Shown piece after piece: positions 51,333 through 60,644 of a stretch of 64,000 nucleotides of DNA (position 1 is its first letter; every line of letters starts with the position of its first letter). The stretch comes from Pseudomonas lutea. GTDB taxonomy: Bacteria > Pseudomonadota > Gammaproteobacteria > Pseudomonadales > Pseudomonadaceae. The notes below the pieces were generated by a model. It was not told the origin of the DNA, made no database searches, and was given only the letters and a program-made list of their open reading frames with translations. The position numbers and the translations under genes are program-made. The stretch lies in contig NZ_JRMB01000002.1 of NCBI RefSeq assembly GCF_000759445.1, positions 124,001-188,000 of the forward strand, written 5' to 3'.

Positions 51333-53207
51333 TCAATATTTCTCGATCTTCGCCGCCGCTTCAAGCTGCGCGCGGTACGCCGCGAAATCCTGCTGGCCCT
51401 CACGGGACGCCAGGAAGCGACGGTATTGGCTCTTCTCCTCATCCGTCGCCGGAGCGGCCTGATTGACGCCATTCAAGCGCACAATCACAAAGCTGCCATC
51501 CGCTGCAGTCAGGCTGCCATACAACGGCTTGTTCTTGCCCTCAGGTTTGGGCATACGGAACAGCGCCTGCAGCACTTGAGGCTCAACACCTTCCTGGCCG
51601 CGTGAAGCCGCTTCCACCACCTTCCAGCTCTGACCGTCCTGCTTGGTCGCTGCATAAGGCACCTTGCCGTCACGCAGGCCTGCCAGAAGCGCCTCACCGC
51701 GTGCCTTCACCGCATCGCTGGCATGCTGCTTCGCCAATTGCGCGCGGATCGGTGCCGATACCGCTTCCAAAGGAAGTTGCTCCGGCTGACGATGCTCCTT
51801 CACATGCACCACCACGACCGTCTCGGGGTCCAGTTCCAGCGCGGAGCTGTTGGAGCCCTCTTCCATCACTTCCGGGCTGAACGCGGCCTGGATAACGGCT
51901 CGGTTGGCTGCAACCCCTTCACCGCCCTCACGACCGAATGGCGCAGTCGTTTTCACTTTCAAGCCCAGGTCCTGAGCAGGCTGAGCCAGATCCGATGCTT
52001 CGAAAGCAGCATCTTCGAGCTTCTTGCTCGCATCGACGAACTTCTGCTCGACCTGCTGGGATTTGAGATCGTTGGTCAGCTTCTCCTTCAGGCTGGCGAA
52101 CGTCGGCACCGATGGCGCTTCAACACCCAATAGCTTGATCAAGTGCCAGCCAAACTGACTGCGAACAGGCGCGGATACCTGATCCTTGTTCAGCGCGTAC
52201 AGCGCGTCTTCGAAGGCCGGGTCATAGACACCCTTGCCGGCGTAACCCAGGTCACCGCCTTTGGTGGACGAGCCCGGATCCTGAGAAAACTCCTTCGCCA
52301 GTGCGGCGAAATCTTCGCCTTTGGCCACTCGCTGCTGGATCTCTTCGATCCTGGCTTTCGCCTGAGCGTCAGTAGTCTTGTCGTTGACTTCGATCAGGAT
52401 GTGCGCCGCACGACGCTGCTCTGCCAGGTTGGCAATCTCTTTCTGATAGGCCGCCTGCAGGTCTTCATCCTTAACCGACACCTTGTCGAAGAAAGACGAC
52501 TTCTTCAGCTCGATGTAATCAAGCACCACCTGCTCGGGACTCAAGAACTCCTTCGCATGCTCATCGTAGTGAGCCTTGATCTCGTCATCCGTTACCTTCA
52601 CGCTCGACGGGTCTGCGGGCAGCGTCAGCGTAGCGAAATCGCGGGTCTGTTTTTCCAGACGCGCGAAGGCATCCACTTGAGCGTCAGTCACAAATGCACT
52701 GCCGCCGATACCGGCGCGAATCTGGCCGATCAGCATTTCCTGGCCCAGAATCTGGCGGAACTGAAGACGCGTGTAACCGAGCTGGCGAACCACCTGGTCA
52801 AAGCGATCGGCGTTGAATTTACCGTCAACCTGGAATTCAGGCGTCAGCAGGATCTGTTGGTCCAGTGCCGCCTCGGAGAAACCGAACTTCGAATCAGCGG
52901 CGCCCTGCAAAAGCAGTTTGCGGTCGATCAGGCCCTTAAGCGCTGAATCACGCAGCATCTTTTCGTTAAGCATCGCAGGATCGAAATCCTTGCCCAGCTG
53001 TTGCATCAGCTGACGGCGCTGCATTTCAACAGCCTGACCCAGTTCAGCCTGAGTCACTTCTTCGCCATTGACCTTCGCAGCATCCTGCGAATGGCTGGTA
53101 GCCCTGAAAATGGCATCAAAGCCGGTCAGGGCCATCAGAGCGATGATCACCCCGATAATGGTCTTGGCAATCCAGCCTTGTGAATTGTCCCTGATATTCT
53201 GCAGCAT
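51333..53207 (-). CDS. ppiD: Periplasmic chaperone / peptidyl-prolyl isomerase D
   Basis: A 624-residue inner-membrane-anchored chaperone. An N-terminal helix (IAKTIIGVIIALMALTGFDA) holds the protein in the membrane. A SurA-like domain (residues about 40-200) follows, then one parvulin domain at about 265-360 (AAHILIEVND, SQDPGSSTKGGDLGY, SQFGWHLIKL) and a long C-terminal chaperone part. It helps secreted proteins fold as they leave SecYEG. The ATG at 53207 has GGGGGA upstream and begins MLQNIRDNSQGWIAK, the normal start. hupB is upstream in the same direction. Confidence 0.93.
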   Translation of the reverse strand: MLQNIRDNSQGWIAKTIIGVIIALMALTGFDAIFRATSHSQDAAKVNGEEVTQAELGQAVEMQRRQLMQQLGKDFDPAMLNEKMLRDSALKGLIDRKLLLQGAADSKFGFSEAALDQQILLTPEFQVDGKFNADRFDQVVRQLGYTRLQFRQILGQEMLIGQIRAGIGGSAFVTDAQVDAFARLEKQTRDFATLTLPADPSSVKVTDDEIKAHYDEHAKEFLSPEQVVLDYIELKKSSFFDKVSVKDEDLQAAYQKEIANLAEQRRAAHILIEVNDKTTDAQAKARIEEIQQRVAKGEDFAALAKEFSQDPGSSTKGGDLGYAGKGVYDPAFEDALYALNKDQVSAPVRSQFGWHLIKLLGVEAPSVPTFASLKEKLTNDLKSQQVEQKFVDASKKLEDAAFEASDLAQPAQDLGLKVKTTAPFGREGGEGVAANRAVIQAAFSPEVMEEGSNSSALELDPETVVVVHVKEHRQPEQLPLEAVSAPIRAQLAKQHASDAVKARGEALLAGLRDGKVPYAATKQDGQSWKVVEAASRGQEGVEPQVLQALFRMPKPEGKNKPLYGSLTAADGSFVIVRLNGVNQAAPATDEEKSQYRRFLASREGQQDFAAYRAQLEAAAKIEKY

Positions 53208-53286
53208 GCGTCCCCCAGAGGGTTGTACTCGACTCACCAGGCTGCGGCACACGGTAACGCGGAGCGTGGGTTGAATCCGGATAGAA

Positions 53287-53315
53287 GAAAGGCGCATCCG
53301 AGGATGCGCCTTCTC
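53287..53315 (-). terminator. Hairpin between hupB and ppiD
   Basis: GGCGCATCC and GGATGCGCC around a three-base loop (stem about 53291-53311) make a strong hairpin. It lies about 130 bases after the hupB stop and 80 before the ppiD start. On the minus strand it is followed by TTTCTTCT, a poor T run. It may end hupB transcripts partially, with some reading through into ppiD. Confidence 0.5.
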
Positions 53316-53444
53316 GTAACTTGCAAAGCGGACGGGGTTCGATGTGCGTTCCCCGAGTGACAGTCCAGCGCTTGACCAACCGCACTTGCCGCTTCACGAC
53401 CAGAACAGAGATAACGCTGTCCTGAGCGGGCAAAGTAAAAGAAC

Positions 53445-53717
53445 TTAGTTGACGGCTTCTTTCAGGGCTTTACCGGCTTTGAAGCCTGGTTTCTTGGCCG
53501 CTGGAATTTCCAGGGTCTTACCGGTCTGAGGATTGCGGCCGGTGCGGGCAGGACGATCAGTGACGGAGAAAGTGCCGAAGCCTACCAGTACAACAGAGTC
53601 GCCAGCCTTGAGAGCGCCAGTGACGGATTCGATTACAGCGTCCAGCGCACGGCCAGCAGCAGCTTTCGGGATGTCAGCGGATGCGGCGATAGCATCAATC
53701 AGTTCCGACTTGTTCAC
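53445..53717 (-). CDS. hupB: DNA-binding protein HU-beta
   Basis: A 90-residue HU protein. [20 protein letters not shown] is the canonical N-terminus, [20 protein letters not shown] is the DNA-contacting arm with the GFGTF turn, and [20 protein letters not shown] is the C-terminal helix. It packages and bends DNA as a dimer. The start codon is GTG with AAGGGG upstream. The promoter at 53809-53838 is strong. It lies between lon and ppiD, a conserved arrangement. Confidence 0.96.
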   Translation of the reverse strand: MNKSELIDAIAASADIPKAAAGRALDAVIESVTGALKAGDSVVLVGFGTFSVTDRPARTGRNPQTGKTLEIPAAKKPGFKAGKALKEAVN

Positions 53718-53808
53718 TCTAAGTCCCCTTATATATTTGAGTATTTCTAAGTTTTTTTGGGTGCAACCAAACGAACACTGAGCGGCCTGAACAGGCTTAA
53801 AGAGCCGC

Positions 53809-53838
53809 TTTATAGCAAGGGCTCCAAAAACCTGTCAA
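53809..53838 (-). promoter_or_regulatory. Sigma70 promoter of hupB
   Basis: On the minus strand TTGACA (53838-53833) and TATAAA (53814-53809) are separated by 18 bases. Both boxes are almost consensus. The transcript would begin near 53800, giving a leader of about 80 bases before the hupB GTG. The leader contains an inverted GCGGC / GCCGC pair that may fold. Confidence 0.75.
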
Positions 53839-53853
53839 GGAAGGCCTCCCAGA

Positions 53854-56250
53854 CTAATGCGTGCTGATCCTCTCCTTGGCGTCAGACTCGCGTTTTTCAT
53901 CCTTGGCAACCATCTCGGGAGCCACGTCCGGCAAGGGCTCCGGCGCGTATTGCAGCGCAATTTGCAGGACCTCGTCAATCCATTTAACCGGTTTGATCTG
54001 CAGGTCCGCCTTGATGTTGTCAGGGATTTCCTTCAAATCGCGAACGTTCTCCTCGGGGATGATCACCGTCTTGATGCCCCCACGGTGAGCAGCCAGCAAT
54101 TTCTCCTTCAAACCACCTATGGCCAGTACCTGTCCACGCAGGGTGATTTCACCCGTCATGGCGACATCGGCACGGACCGGGATCTGCGTCAGGGCCGACA
54201 CCAGTGCCGTGCACATGCCCACGCCGGCGCTAGGGCCGTCTTTGGGGGTAGCGCCTTCCGGCATATGGATATGCGTGTCGCGCTTCTCGTGGAAGTCCAG
54301 GGGGATGCCCAGGCTCTTCGCACGGCTGCGCACAACCGTCAGCGCAGCGGTGATTGACTCGACCATGACGTCGCCAAGCGAACCGGTCTTTATCAGTTGC
54401 CCTTTGCCCGGTACAACAGCCGCCTCGATGGTCAGCAGCTCGCCGCCGACCTGCGTCCAGGCCAGGCCCGTCACCTGGCCGACTTGATCCTGCTGTTCTG
54501 CAAGGCCATAACGGAACTTTCGAACACCGAGGTAGTGCTCCAGCGTCGCTGCAGTCACAGTGACGGAGAAACGCTTCTCTTGGGCGTGCTCCTTGACCGC
54601 CTTGCGGCACACCTTGGCGATCTGGCGCTCAAGGCTGCGCACACCCGCTTCACGGGTGTAGTAGCGCACGATGTCTCGAATGGCTTCCTCTTCAAACTCG
54701 ATCTCGCCCTTCTTCAAACCGTTGGCAGCGATCTGCTTGGGTGAGAGGTACTTGGTCGCGATGTTGATCTTTTCGTCTTCGGTGTAACCGGGCAGACGGA
54801 TCACTTCCATCCGGTCAAGCAGCGCCGGAGGTATGTTCATCGAGTTGGCGGTGCACAGGAACATGACGTCGGAAAGGTCGTAATCGACTTCGAGGTAATG
54901 GTCGTTGAAATTGTGGTTCTGCTCGGGATCGAGCACTTCCAGCAACGCCGATGCCGGGTCGCCACGCATGTCGCTGCCCATCTTGTCGATTTCATCGAGC
55001 AGGAACAGCGGGTTGCGCACACCCACTTTGGTCATCTTCTGAATCAGGCGACCTGGCATCGAGCCAATGTAAGTACGGCGGTGTCCACGGATCTCCGCCT
55101 CATCGCGCACGCCGCCCAGCGCCATGCGAACAAACTTGCGATTGGTCGCGCTGGCAATCGACTCCGCCAGCGAGGTTTTACCCACACCAGGAGGACCGAC
55201 CAGGCACAGCACCGGACCGCGAATCTTCTTCACGCGCTTTTGCACGGCGAGGTATTCGAGGATCCGCTCTTTGACTTCATCAAGACCGTAGTGGTCAGCG
55301 TCGAGAATGTCTTCGGCACGGGCGAGATCCAGACGGACCTTGCTCTGAGCCTTCCACGGCACCTGGACCAGCCAGTCGATGTAGGAGCGAACCACCGTCG
55401 CCTCCGCAGACATGGGCGACATCTGCTTGAGCTTGTTCAGCTCGGCGGTCGCCTTGGTCATCGCGTCTTTTGGCAAACCGGCCGCATCGATGCGCTTCTT
55501 CAGCTCTTCGATTTCGTTGTGGCCTTCTTCGCTGTCGCCGAGCTCTTTCTGAATGGCCTTCATCTGCTCGTTCAGGTAGTACTCGCGCTGACTGCGCTCC
55601 ATCTGCTTCTTCACGCGACCGCGGATACGCTTCTCGACCTGCAGCAGGTCGATTTCGGCATCCAGCAACGCCAGAACGTGCTCGACCCGGGCGGAGAGGT
55701 CGATGATTTCAAGAATTTCCTGCTTTTGCTCGATCTTCAACGCCATGTGCGCGGCCATGGTGTCGACCAGACGACCCGGCTCGTCGATGCTGTTGAGCGA
55801 GGACAGCACTTCAGCCGGGACTTTTTTGCCCAGCTGCACGTATTGTTCAAACTGTGCCAGCAGGCTGCGGACGAAGACTTCGGATTCACGATCCGGTGCA
55901 TCAACCTCGTCGATCAGCGCCACTTCGGCGCGGCAGTGACCGTCCACCTCAATGAAGCGCTCCACCGAGCCACGCTGCTCGCCTTCGACCAGTACCTTCA
56001 CTGTGCCATCCGGCAGCTTCAGCAACTGCAGTACGGTCGCGACAGTACCTACGCTGTAGAGCGCGTCTTCACCAGGATCATCATCGGCAGGATTACGTTG
56101 CGCGAGCAGCAGAATCTGCTTGTCGCCAGTCATCGCGGCTTCAAGGGCTTCGATCGACTTCTCGCGTCCCACAAACAGTGGGATAACCATATGCGGGTAC
56201 ACCACAACATCGCGCAGTGGCAACAGAGGCAGTTCAATGGTCGTCTTCAT
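53854..56250 (-). CDS. lon: ATP-dependent protease Lon
   Basis: A 798-residue Lon. The N-terminal substrate domain starts LPLLPLRDVVVYPHMVIPLF. The AAA module has Walker A GPPGVGKTSLAES and Walker B LFLLDEIDKMGSD. The proteolytic dyad is Ser674 (PKDGPSAGVG) and Lys717 (GGLKEKLLAA). It degrades misfolded and regulatory proteins in the cytosol. It is complete, with normal family length and no frameshift. A sigma32-like promoter (56311-56337) precedes it. Confidence 0.97.
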   Translation of the reverse strand: MKTTIELPLLPLRDVVVYPHMVIPLFVGREKSIEALEAAMTGDKQILLLAQRNPADDDPGEDALYSVGTVATVLQLLKLPDGTVKVLVEGEQRGSVERFIEVDGHCRAEVALIDEVDAPDRESEVFVRSLLAQFEQYVQLGKKVPAEVLSSLNSIDEPGRLVDTMAAHMALKIEQKQEILEIIDLSARVEHVLALLDAEIDLLQVEKRIRGRVKKQMERSQREYYLNEQMKAIQKELGDSEEGHNEIEELKKRIDAAGLPKDAMTKATAELNKLKQMSPMSAEATVVRSYIDWLVQVPWKAQSKVRLDLARAEDILDADHYGLDEVKERILEYLAVQKRVKKIRGPVLCLVGPPGVGKTSLAESIASATNRKFVRMALGGVRDEAEIRGHRRTYIGSMPGRLIQKMTKVGVRNPLFLLDEIDKMGSDMRGDPASALLEVLDPEQNHNFNDHYLEVDYDLSDVMFLCTANSMNIPPALLDRMEVIRLPGYTEDEKINIATKYLSPKQIAANGLKKGEIEFEEEAIRDIVRYYTREAGVRSLERQIAKVCRKAVKEHAQEKRFSVTVTAATLEHYLGVRKFRYGLAEQQDQVGQVTGLAWTQVGGELLTIEAAVVPGKGQLIKTGSLGDVMVESITAALTVVRSRAKSLGIPLDFHEKRDTHIHMPEGATPKDGPSAGVGMCTALVSALTQIPVRADVAMTGEITLRGQVLAIGGLKEKLLAAHRGGIKTVIIPEENVRDLKEIPDNIKADLQIKPVKWIDEVLQIALQYAPEPLPDVAPEMVAKDEKRESDAKERISTH

Positions 56251-56310
56251 GATTTCGCCTCTACGGCGGCCTTCAGGCCATGGACAGATATAAATAAGCT
56301 GAAAATCAAG

Positions 56311-56337
56311 ATGGGGGTTGGACCTTAAAAAAACAAG
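56311..56337 (-). promoter_or_regulatory. Probable sigma32 (heat-shock) promoter of lon
   Basis: On the minus strand CTTGTT (56337-56332) and CCCCAT (56316-56311) are separated by 15 bases. This matches the sigma32 pattern CTTGAA-N13-15-CCCCAT with two mismatches in the -35 box and a perfect -10 box. It lies about 60 bases upstream of the lon start. In other gammaproteobacteria lon is a heat-shock gene. Confidence 0.55.
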
Positions 56338-56417
56338 CGCCGCTTTGAGTTAATCCGCCAGCGGTGCAGAAACGGCAACAGCCCGGCCCAGTCGGGTGAG
56401 GTGTTGGGAGGAAACGC

Positions 56418-56442
56418 GAAAAGGGCCCGAGGGCCCTTTTCG
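56418..56442 (-). terminator. Terminator of clpX
   Basis: AAAAGGGCCC and GGGCCCTTTT around a short CGA centre make a 10-bp stem located about 30 bases after the clpX stop. The minus-strand side ends in TTTT. The T tail is within the stem, so it can act in both directions, but only clpX transcription reaches it. Confidence 0.7.
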
Positions 56443-56472
56443 TTTCCAGTCGCCCGGTGCGTTGCCGAGGGG

Positions 56473-57756
56473 CTACGCGTCCGGTGCCGCCTTGGCAGGT
56501 GGCTCGCTGTTTTCGTAGATCAACAGTGGCTTGGAAGTGCCTTCGATGACGCTTTCGTCGATCACCACCTTGCTCACGTCCGACTGCGACGGAATCTCAT
56601 ACATGGTGTCGAGCAAAACGCCTTCGAGGATCGAGCGAAGACCACGGGCGCCGGTCTTGCGCTCAAGCGCGCGGCGGGCAACCGATTTCAACGCATCGGG
56701 GCGGAACTCAAGGTCCACACCTTCCATTTCGAACAGCTTGCCATACTGCTTGGTCAGCGCGTTCTTCGGCTCTGTGAGAATCTGCATCAAAGCAGCCTCA
56801 TCCAGTTCGTCGAGGGTCGCCAATACCGGCAGACGACCTACAAACTCCGGAATCAGGCCGAACTTGACCAGATCGTCAGGCTCGACTTCACGCAGGGACT
56901 CGCCGACCTTCTTGCCCTCTTCCTTGCTGCGAACTTCGGCGTTGAAGCCGATGCCGCCCTTGGTGGAGCGATTCTGGATGACCTTTTCCAGGCCAGAGAA
57001 CGCGCCGCCGCAGATGAAGAGAATATTGCGCGTGTCCACCTGCAGGAACTCCTGCTGCGGGTGCTTGCGACCGCCTTGGGGCGGAACGGAAGCCACAGTG
57101 CCTTCGATCAACTTCAACAGGGCCTGCTGCACGCCTTCGCCCGACACATCACGCGTGATGGAAGGGTTGTCCGACTTGCGTGAAATCTTGTCGATTTCAT
57201 CGATGTAGACAATACCCATCTGGGCCTTCTCGACATCGTAATCGCACTTCTGCAGCAGCTTCTGAATGATGTTCTCGACGTCCTCACCCACGTAACCGGC
57301 TTCGGTCAGGGTGGTGGCGTCGGCGATGGTGAACGGTACGTTGAGCAAACGCGCAAGCGTTTCCGCAAGCAATGTCTTGCCGGAGCCCGTAGGGCCGATC
57401 AGCAGGATGTTGCTCTTGCCCAGTTCAACGTCGTCGTTTTTCTTGTCGCGCTGGTTCAGACGCTTGTAGTGGTTGTAGACCGCTACTGCGAGAACCTTTT
57501 TGGCACGCTCCTGACCAATGACGTACTGGTCAAGGATGCCGCTGATTTCTTTGGGCGATGGCAATTTATGCGCACTGCTCTCGGCCTGTGCTTCCTGCAC
57601 CTCCTCGCGGATGATGTCATTGCACAGGTCGACGCACTCGTCACATACAAATACCGAGGGGCCGGCAATCAATTTACGCACTTCATGCTGGCTTTTGCCG
57701 CAGAAGGAGCAATAAAGCAGTTTGCCGTTGTCCTCGCCGTTGCGGGTGTCAGTCAT
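56473..57756 (-). CDS. clpX: ClpX ATPase subunit
   Basis: A 427-residue AAA+ unfoldase. The N-terminal zinc-binding domain ([10 protein letters not shown] ... [11 protein letters not shown]) supplies four cysteines, Walker A is [13 protein letters not shown] and Walker B is [13 protein letters not shown]. The C-terminal part carries the [14 protein letters not shown] pore-adjacent region. It feeds unfolded substrates into ClpP. The ATG at 57756 begins [20 protein letters not shown]. The open frame to 57801 is not used. A sigma32-like promoter lies 36-62 bases upstream. Confidence 0.97.
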   Translation of the reverse strand: MTDTRNGEDNGKLLYCSFCGKSQHEVRKLIAGPSVFVCDECVDLCNDIIREEVQEAQAESSAHKLPSPKEISGILDQYVIGQERAKKVLAVAVYNHYKRLNQRDKKNDDVELGKSNILLIGPTGSGKTLLAETLARLLNVPFTIADATTLTEAGYVGEDVENIIQKLLQKCDYDVEKAQMGIVYIDEIDKISRKSDNPSITRDVSGEGVQQALLKLIEGTVASVPPQGGRKHPQQEFLQVDTRNILFICGGAFSGLEKVIQNRSTKGGIGFNAEVRSKEEGKKVGESLREVEPDDLVKFGLIPEFVGRLPVLATLDELDEAALMQILTEPKNALTKQYGKLFEMEGVDLEFRPDALKSVARRALERKTGARGLRSILEGVLLDTMYEIPSQSDVSKVVIDESVIEGTSKPLLIYENSEPPAKAAPDA

Positions 57757-57791
57757 TCGATCGATCCAATCCGGTAGGCTTGCAACACAAG

Positions 57792-57818
57792 ATGAAGGCA
57801 ATTGCCCGATATTTCAAG
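57792..57818 (-). promoter_or_regulatory. Probable sigma32 promoter of clpX
   Basis: On the minus strand CTTGAAA (57818-57812) is a perfect sigma32 -35 box. After 14 bases CTTCAT (57797-57792) stands in the -10 position (CCCCAT with two mismatches). It would give clpX a heat-shock promoter separate from clpP, which ends 53 bases further upstream in transcription order. Confidence 0.5.
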
Positions 57819-57871
57819 TCCGCAGGTGGCGCGGCGATGCCGACCACCCGGGATCATTGCCCTTCACGCAA

Positions 57872-58513
57872 TCATTTGGCCATTTGACGACGGTCGATGA
57901 CCGAGTCCACCAGACCGTATTCAGCAGCACGCTCGGCGCTCATGAAATTGTCGCGGTTGGTATCACGCTCAATGGTCTCAAGCGTCTGACCGGTGTGGTG
58001 CGCCAACAGTTCGTTCAGGCGCTGACGGATGAACAGGATTTCCCGGGCGTGGATGTCGATGTCCGACGCCTGGCCCTGAAAACCGCCGAGCGGCTGGTGA
58101 ATCATGACGCGCGAGTTAGGCAGCGCAAACCGCTTGCCCTTCGCACCACCGGCCAACAGGAAAGCGCCCATGCTGCACGCCTGCCCCATCACCGTCGTCG
58201 ACACATCCGGCTTGATGAACTGCATGGTGTCGTAGATCGCCATGCCTGCAGTCACCGAACCGCCAGGGGAGTTGATGTAAAGATGGATGTCCTTGTCCGG
58301 GTTCTCCGCTTCAAGGAACAGCAGTTGTGCCGAGATGAGGTTGGCCATGTAGTCTTCAACCGGGCCGACCAGGAAGATGACGCGTTCCTTGAGCAGGCGG
58401 GAGTAGATGTCATAGGCGCGCTCGCCACGGGCGGACTGCTCGATAACCATCGGGACCAGGCCGCCAGCGGCCTGGATGTCAGAGTTCTGCTGAATATAAG
58501 AATTGCGGGACAT
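57872..58513 (-). CDS. clpP: ClpP protease proteolytic subunit
   Basis: A 213-residue serine protease. The triad is Ser114 (GQACSMGAF), His139 (MIHQPLGG) and Asp188 (RDTNRDNF). It forms the 14-subunit chamber that works with ClpX and ClpA. I use the ATG at 58513 ([12 protein letters not shown]). Another ATG nine bases upstream (58522) is closer to the GGGAG site and could also be used. It is downstream of tig and upstream of clpX, as usual. Confidence 0.96.
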   Translation of the reverse strand: MSRNSYIQQNSDIQAAGGLVPMVIEQSARGERAYDIYSRLLKERVIFLVGPVEDYMANLISAQLLFLEAENPDKDIHLYINSPGGSVTAGMAIYDTMQFIKPDVSTTVMGQACSMGAFLLAGGAKGKRFALPNSRVMIHQPLGGFQGQASDIDIHAREILFIRQRLNELLAHHTGQTLETIERDTNRDNFMSAERAAEYGLVDSVIDRRQMAK

Positions 58514-58552
58514 GTCTCGCATTCACTCCCAAATAGTCATGTCTTGAATACG

Positions 58553-58580
58553 CATAAGCCAGCGCGAAGGCTGGCTTATG
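58553..58580 (-). terminator. Strong hairpin between tig and clpP
   Basis: CATAAGCCAGC at 58553-58563 pairs perfectly with GCTGGCTTATG at 58570-58580 around six bases. It lies 24 bases after the tig stop and about 40 before the clpP start. There is no T run on the minus strand, so it may be an RNA-processing or attenuation hairpin rather than a full terminator, tuning tig against clpP expression. Confidence 0.5.
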
Positions 58581-58604
58581 GTGTTTTCGAACGAGAGAAG
58601 GTGA

Positions 58605-59915
58605 TCAGTCGGCTTGTGGAGCTTCAACCGGCTTGACTGCCTCTTCGTACGAGACCGCTTTGTCGGTCACGCTCGCTTTCTGCAAAACAGTATCCACAAC
58701 TTGTTCTTCCAGCACAACCGAACGAACTTCGTTCATTTGCTGTTCGTTCTTGTAGTACCACGCCACGACCTGCTCTGGCTCCTGGTAGGCCGAAGCCATT
58801 TCCTGGATCAGCTCGCGAACACGGGTGTCGTCTGGCTTGAGGTCGAACTGCTTGACGACTTCAGCGACGATCAGACCCAGCTCGACGCGGCGCTTGGCCT
58901 GCTCTTCGAACAGCTCGGCTGGCAGTTGGTCAGGCTTGATGTTGCCACCAAACTGCTGAACAGCCTGAACGCGCAGACGGTTTACTTCGTTTTCCAGCAG
59001 CGCTTTAGGCACTTCGATCGGGTTGGCGGCCAGCAGACCGTCCATTACCTGATTCTTGACCTTGGACTTGATCGCCTGACGCAGCTCGCGTTCCATGTTC
59101 TTGCGAACTTCGGTGCGGAAGCCTTCGATGTTGGTTTCCTTGATACCGAATTGCTTGAAGAACGTTTCGTTCAGCTCAGGCAGGGTCGGTGCCGACACCG
59201 TGTTGACGGTAACGGTGAACTCGGCGGTCTTGCCAGCCAGTTCCAGATTCTGGTAATCCTGTGGGAAAGTCAGGTTCAGAACGCGCTCTTCGCCCGCCTT
59301 GGCACCGACCAGACCGTCTTCAAAACCCGGGATCATGCGACCCGAACCCAGCACCAGCTGAGTACCGGTGGCCGAACCGCCAGCAAATGCTTCACCGTCG
59401 ATCTTGCCGACGAAATCGATGTTCAGCTGGTCTTCGTTTTGTGCAGCACGGTCAACCACTTCAAAGCTGACGTTTTGCTTGCGCAGGATTTCCAGCATGT
59501 TGTCCAGGTCGGAATCGGCAACGTCAGCCGACAGACGCTCGACAGAGATGGATTCAAAACCGGCAACGGAGAACTCGGGGAACACTTCGAAAGTCGCGAT
59601 GTACTCGAGGTCCTTGCCTTTTTCAAAGGTCTTGGGCTCTACGGAAGGTGCGCCAGCCGGGTTCAGCTTTTGCTCGACGACAGCTTCGTAGAAGGTTGCC
59701 TGGATCAGGTCGCCCAGTGCTTCTTGACGAGCACCGTCTTCGTAACGCTGGCGGATCACGCTCATAGGCACTTTGCCTGGGCGGAAGCCCGGGATCTTGG
59801 CTTTACGTGCGGTCTGCTGCAGACGCTTGTTGACTTCAGTCTCGATGCGCTCAGCAGGCACGCCAATGGTCATGCGGCGCTCGAGAGCGGAAGTATTTTC
59901 AACAGAAACTTGCAT
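58605..59915 (-). CDS. tig: Trigger factor
   Basis: A 436-residue ribosome-associated chaperone. The N-terminal ribosome-binding domain contains the signature [16 protein letters not shown]. The FKBP-type isomerase domain spans about 160-245 ([30 protein letters not shown]), and the C-terminal arms are helical. It binds nascent chains at the exit tunnel. The ATG at 59915 has GAGGAAT upstream. The frame continues to 59978 without a family match. A sigma70-like promoter lies upstream. Confidence 0.96.
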   Translation of the reverse strand: MQVSVENTSALERRMTIGVPAERIETEVNKRLQQTARKAKIPGFRPGKVPMSVIRQRYEDGARQEALGDLIQATFYEAVVEQKLNPAGAPSVEPKTFEKGKDLEYIATFEVFPEFSVAGFESISVERLSADVADSDLDNMLEILRKQNVSFEVVDRAAQNEDQLNIDFVGKIDGEAFAGGSATGTQLVLGSGRMIPGFEDGLVGAKAGEERVLNLTFPQDYQNLELAGKTAEFTVTVNTVSAPTLPELNETFFKQFGIKETNIEGFRTEVRKNMERELRQAIKSKVKNQVMDGLLAANPIEVPKALLENEVNRLRVQAVQQFGGNIKPDQLPAELFEEQAKRRVELGLIVAEVVKQFDLKPDDTRVRELIQEMASAYQEPEQVVAWYYKNEQQMNEVRSVVLEEQVVDTVLQKASVTDKAVSYEEAVKPVEAPQAD

Positions 59916-59976
59916 GGATATTCCTCGTTGCACAGACGTTAGCCGGCCGTTTCCGACCCCAGAATCAAGGGCAAGC

Positions 59977-60005
59977 ATTCTAGTGGGTCAAACTCAAGAA
60001 GTCAC
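59977..60005 (-). promoter_or_regulatory. Probable promoter of tig
   Basis: On the minus strand GTGACT (60005-60000) and TAGAAT (59982-59977) are 17 bases apart. The -10 box has one mismatch to TATAAT and the -35 box keeps the TGAC core. It would give a leader of about 55 bases before the tig ATG. Confidence 0.45.
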
Positions 60006-60220
60006 CCTACTGAACAAGGGTAAATAAAGTGGCGTGCAGCCCGGGAATCGCAAGCCGATGATTCGGCCTGCGGGAGGTGTCTGGGACGCACCTGATCGCC
60101 CCCCATATAAAAGGAAGCGAAAGGACGGCCCAGTCATGATCCAGCCCCTGGAGGCACACCTTGTGGGCCTTGTGTCATGGACACATCAAGCGAGGGCCAC
60201 GATGAAACCTGCGTTGAAAC

Positions 60221-60248
60221 AAAAAAAGCCGCACAAGGCGGCTTTCTT
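60221..60248 (-). terminator. Terminator of the tRNA operon
   Basis: AAAGCCGC (60225-60232) and GGCGGCTTT (60237-60245) form a strong hairpin. On the minus strand it ends in a run of seven T. It lies about 45 bases after the last tRNA (Leu), so it should end the tRNA transcript. Confidence 0.85.
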
Positions 60249-60290
60249 TATCCCCTCAACACTCAAATAAAGTGTTGCGAGGCTTGTAGC

Positions 60291-60375
60291 TGGTGCGGAC
60301 GGAGAGACTCGAACTCTCACACCTTTCGGCGCTGGAACCTAAATCCAGTGTGTCTACCAATTCCACCACATCCGC
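60291..60375 (-). tRNA. tRNA-Leu (anticodon UAG)
   Basis: An 85-base tRNA with long variable arm, encoded CCA end (60291-60293) and acceptor pairs GCGGATG / CGTCCGC. The anticodon stem CTGGA/TCCAG encloses TTTAGGT, giving anticodon TAG. The T arm GAGAGTTCGAGTCTCTC is canonical. It is the last gene of a three-tRNA operon. Confidence 0.95.
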
Positions 60376-60432
60376 GTTTTGAAGCGCTTAAAGCAAAGGC
60401 GCCAGATTATGAATCTGGCGCCTTTTCGAATA

Positions 60433-60508
60433 TGGGGTGGACGAAGGGGATCGAACCCTCGACAACGGGAGTCACAATCCCGTGCTCTACCAACTGAGCT
60501 ACGCCCAC
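60433..60508 (-). tRNA. tRNA-His (anticodon GUG)
   Basis: A 76-base tRNA with encoded CCA. The anticodon stem CGGGA/TCCCG encloses TTGTGAC, giving GTG. The discriminator is C73, and base 60509 supplies the encoded extra G(-1) that is specific to histidine tRNA. Confidence 0.96.
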
Positions 60509-60567
60509 CATATTGCGTTGTAACCGACGCATTCAAACTGAATGCTACTTGTGCCAAAGTTGCCTAA

Positions 60568-60644
60568 TGGCGCACCCGGCAGGACTCGAACCTGCGACCA
60601 TCCGCTTAGAAGGCGGATGCTCTATCCAGCTGAGCTACGGGCAC
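60568..60644 (-). tRNA. tRNA-Arg (anticodon UCU)
   Basis: A 77-base tRNA with encoded CCA (60568-60570). The stem TCCGC/GCGGA encloses CTTCTAA, so the anticodon is TCT, reading AGA/AGG. It is the first tRNA of the operon, about 140 bases after the probable transcription start. Confidence 0.96.

Noticed and set aside
54898..56328. 476-codon plus-strand open frame within lon
   Set aside because: It is antisense to a complete, well conserved Lon and has a Leu/Gln/His-rich sequence typical of a shadow frame in GC-rich DNA.
58614..59942. 442-codon plus-strand open frame within tig
   Set aside because: Antisense to trigger factor, no ribosome site, and a Phe/Leu/His-rich composition not seen in real proteins.
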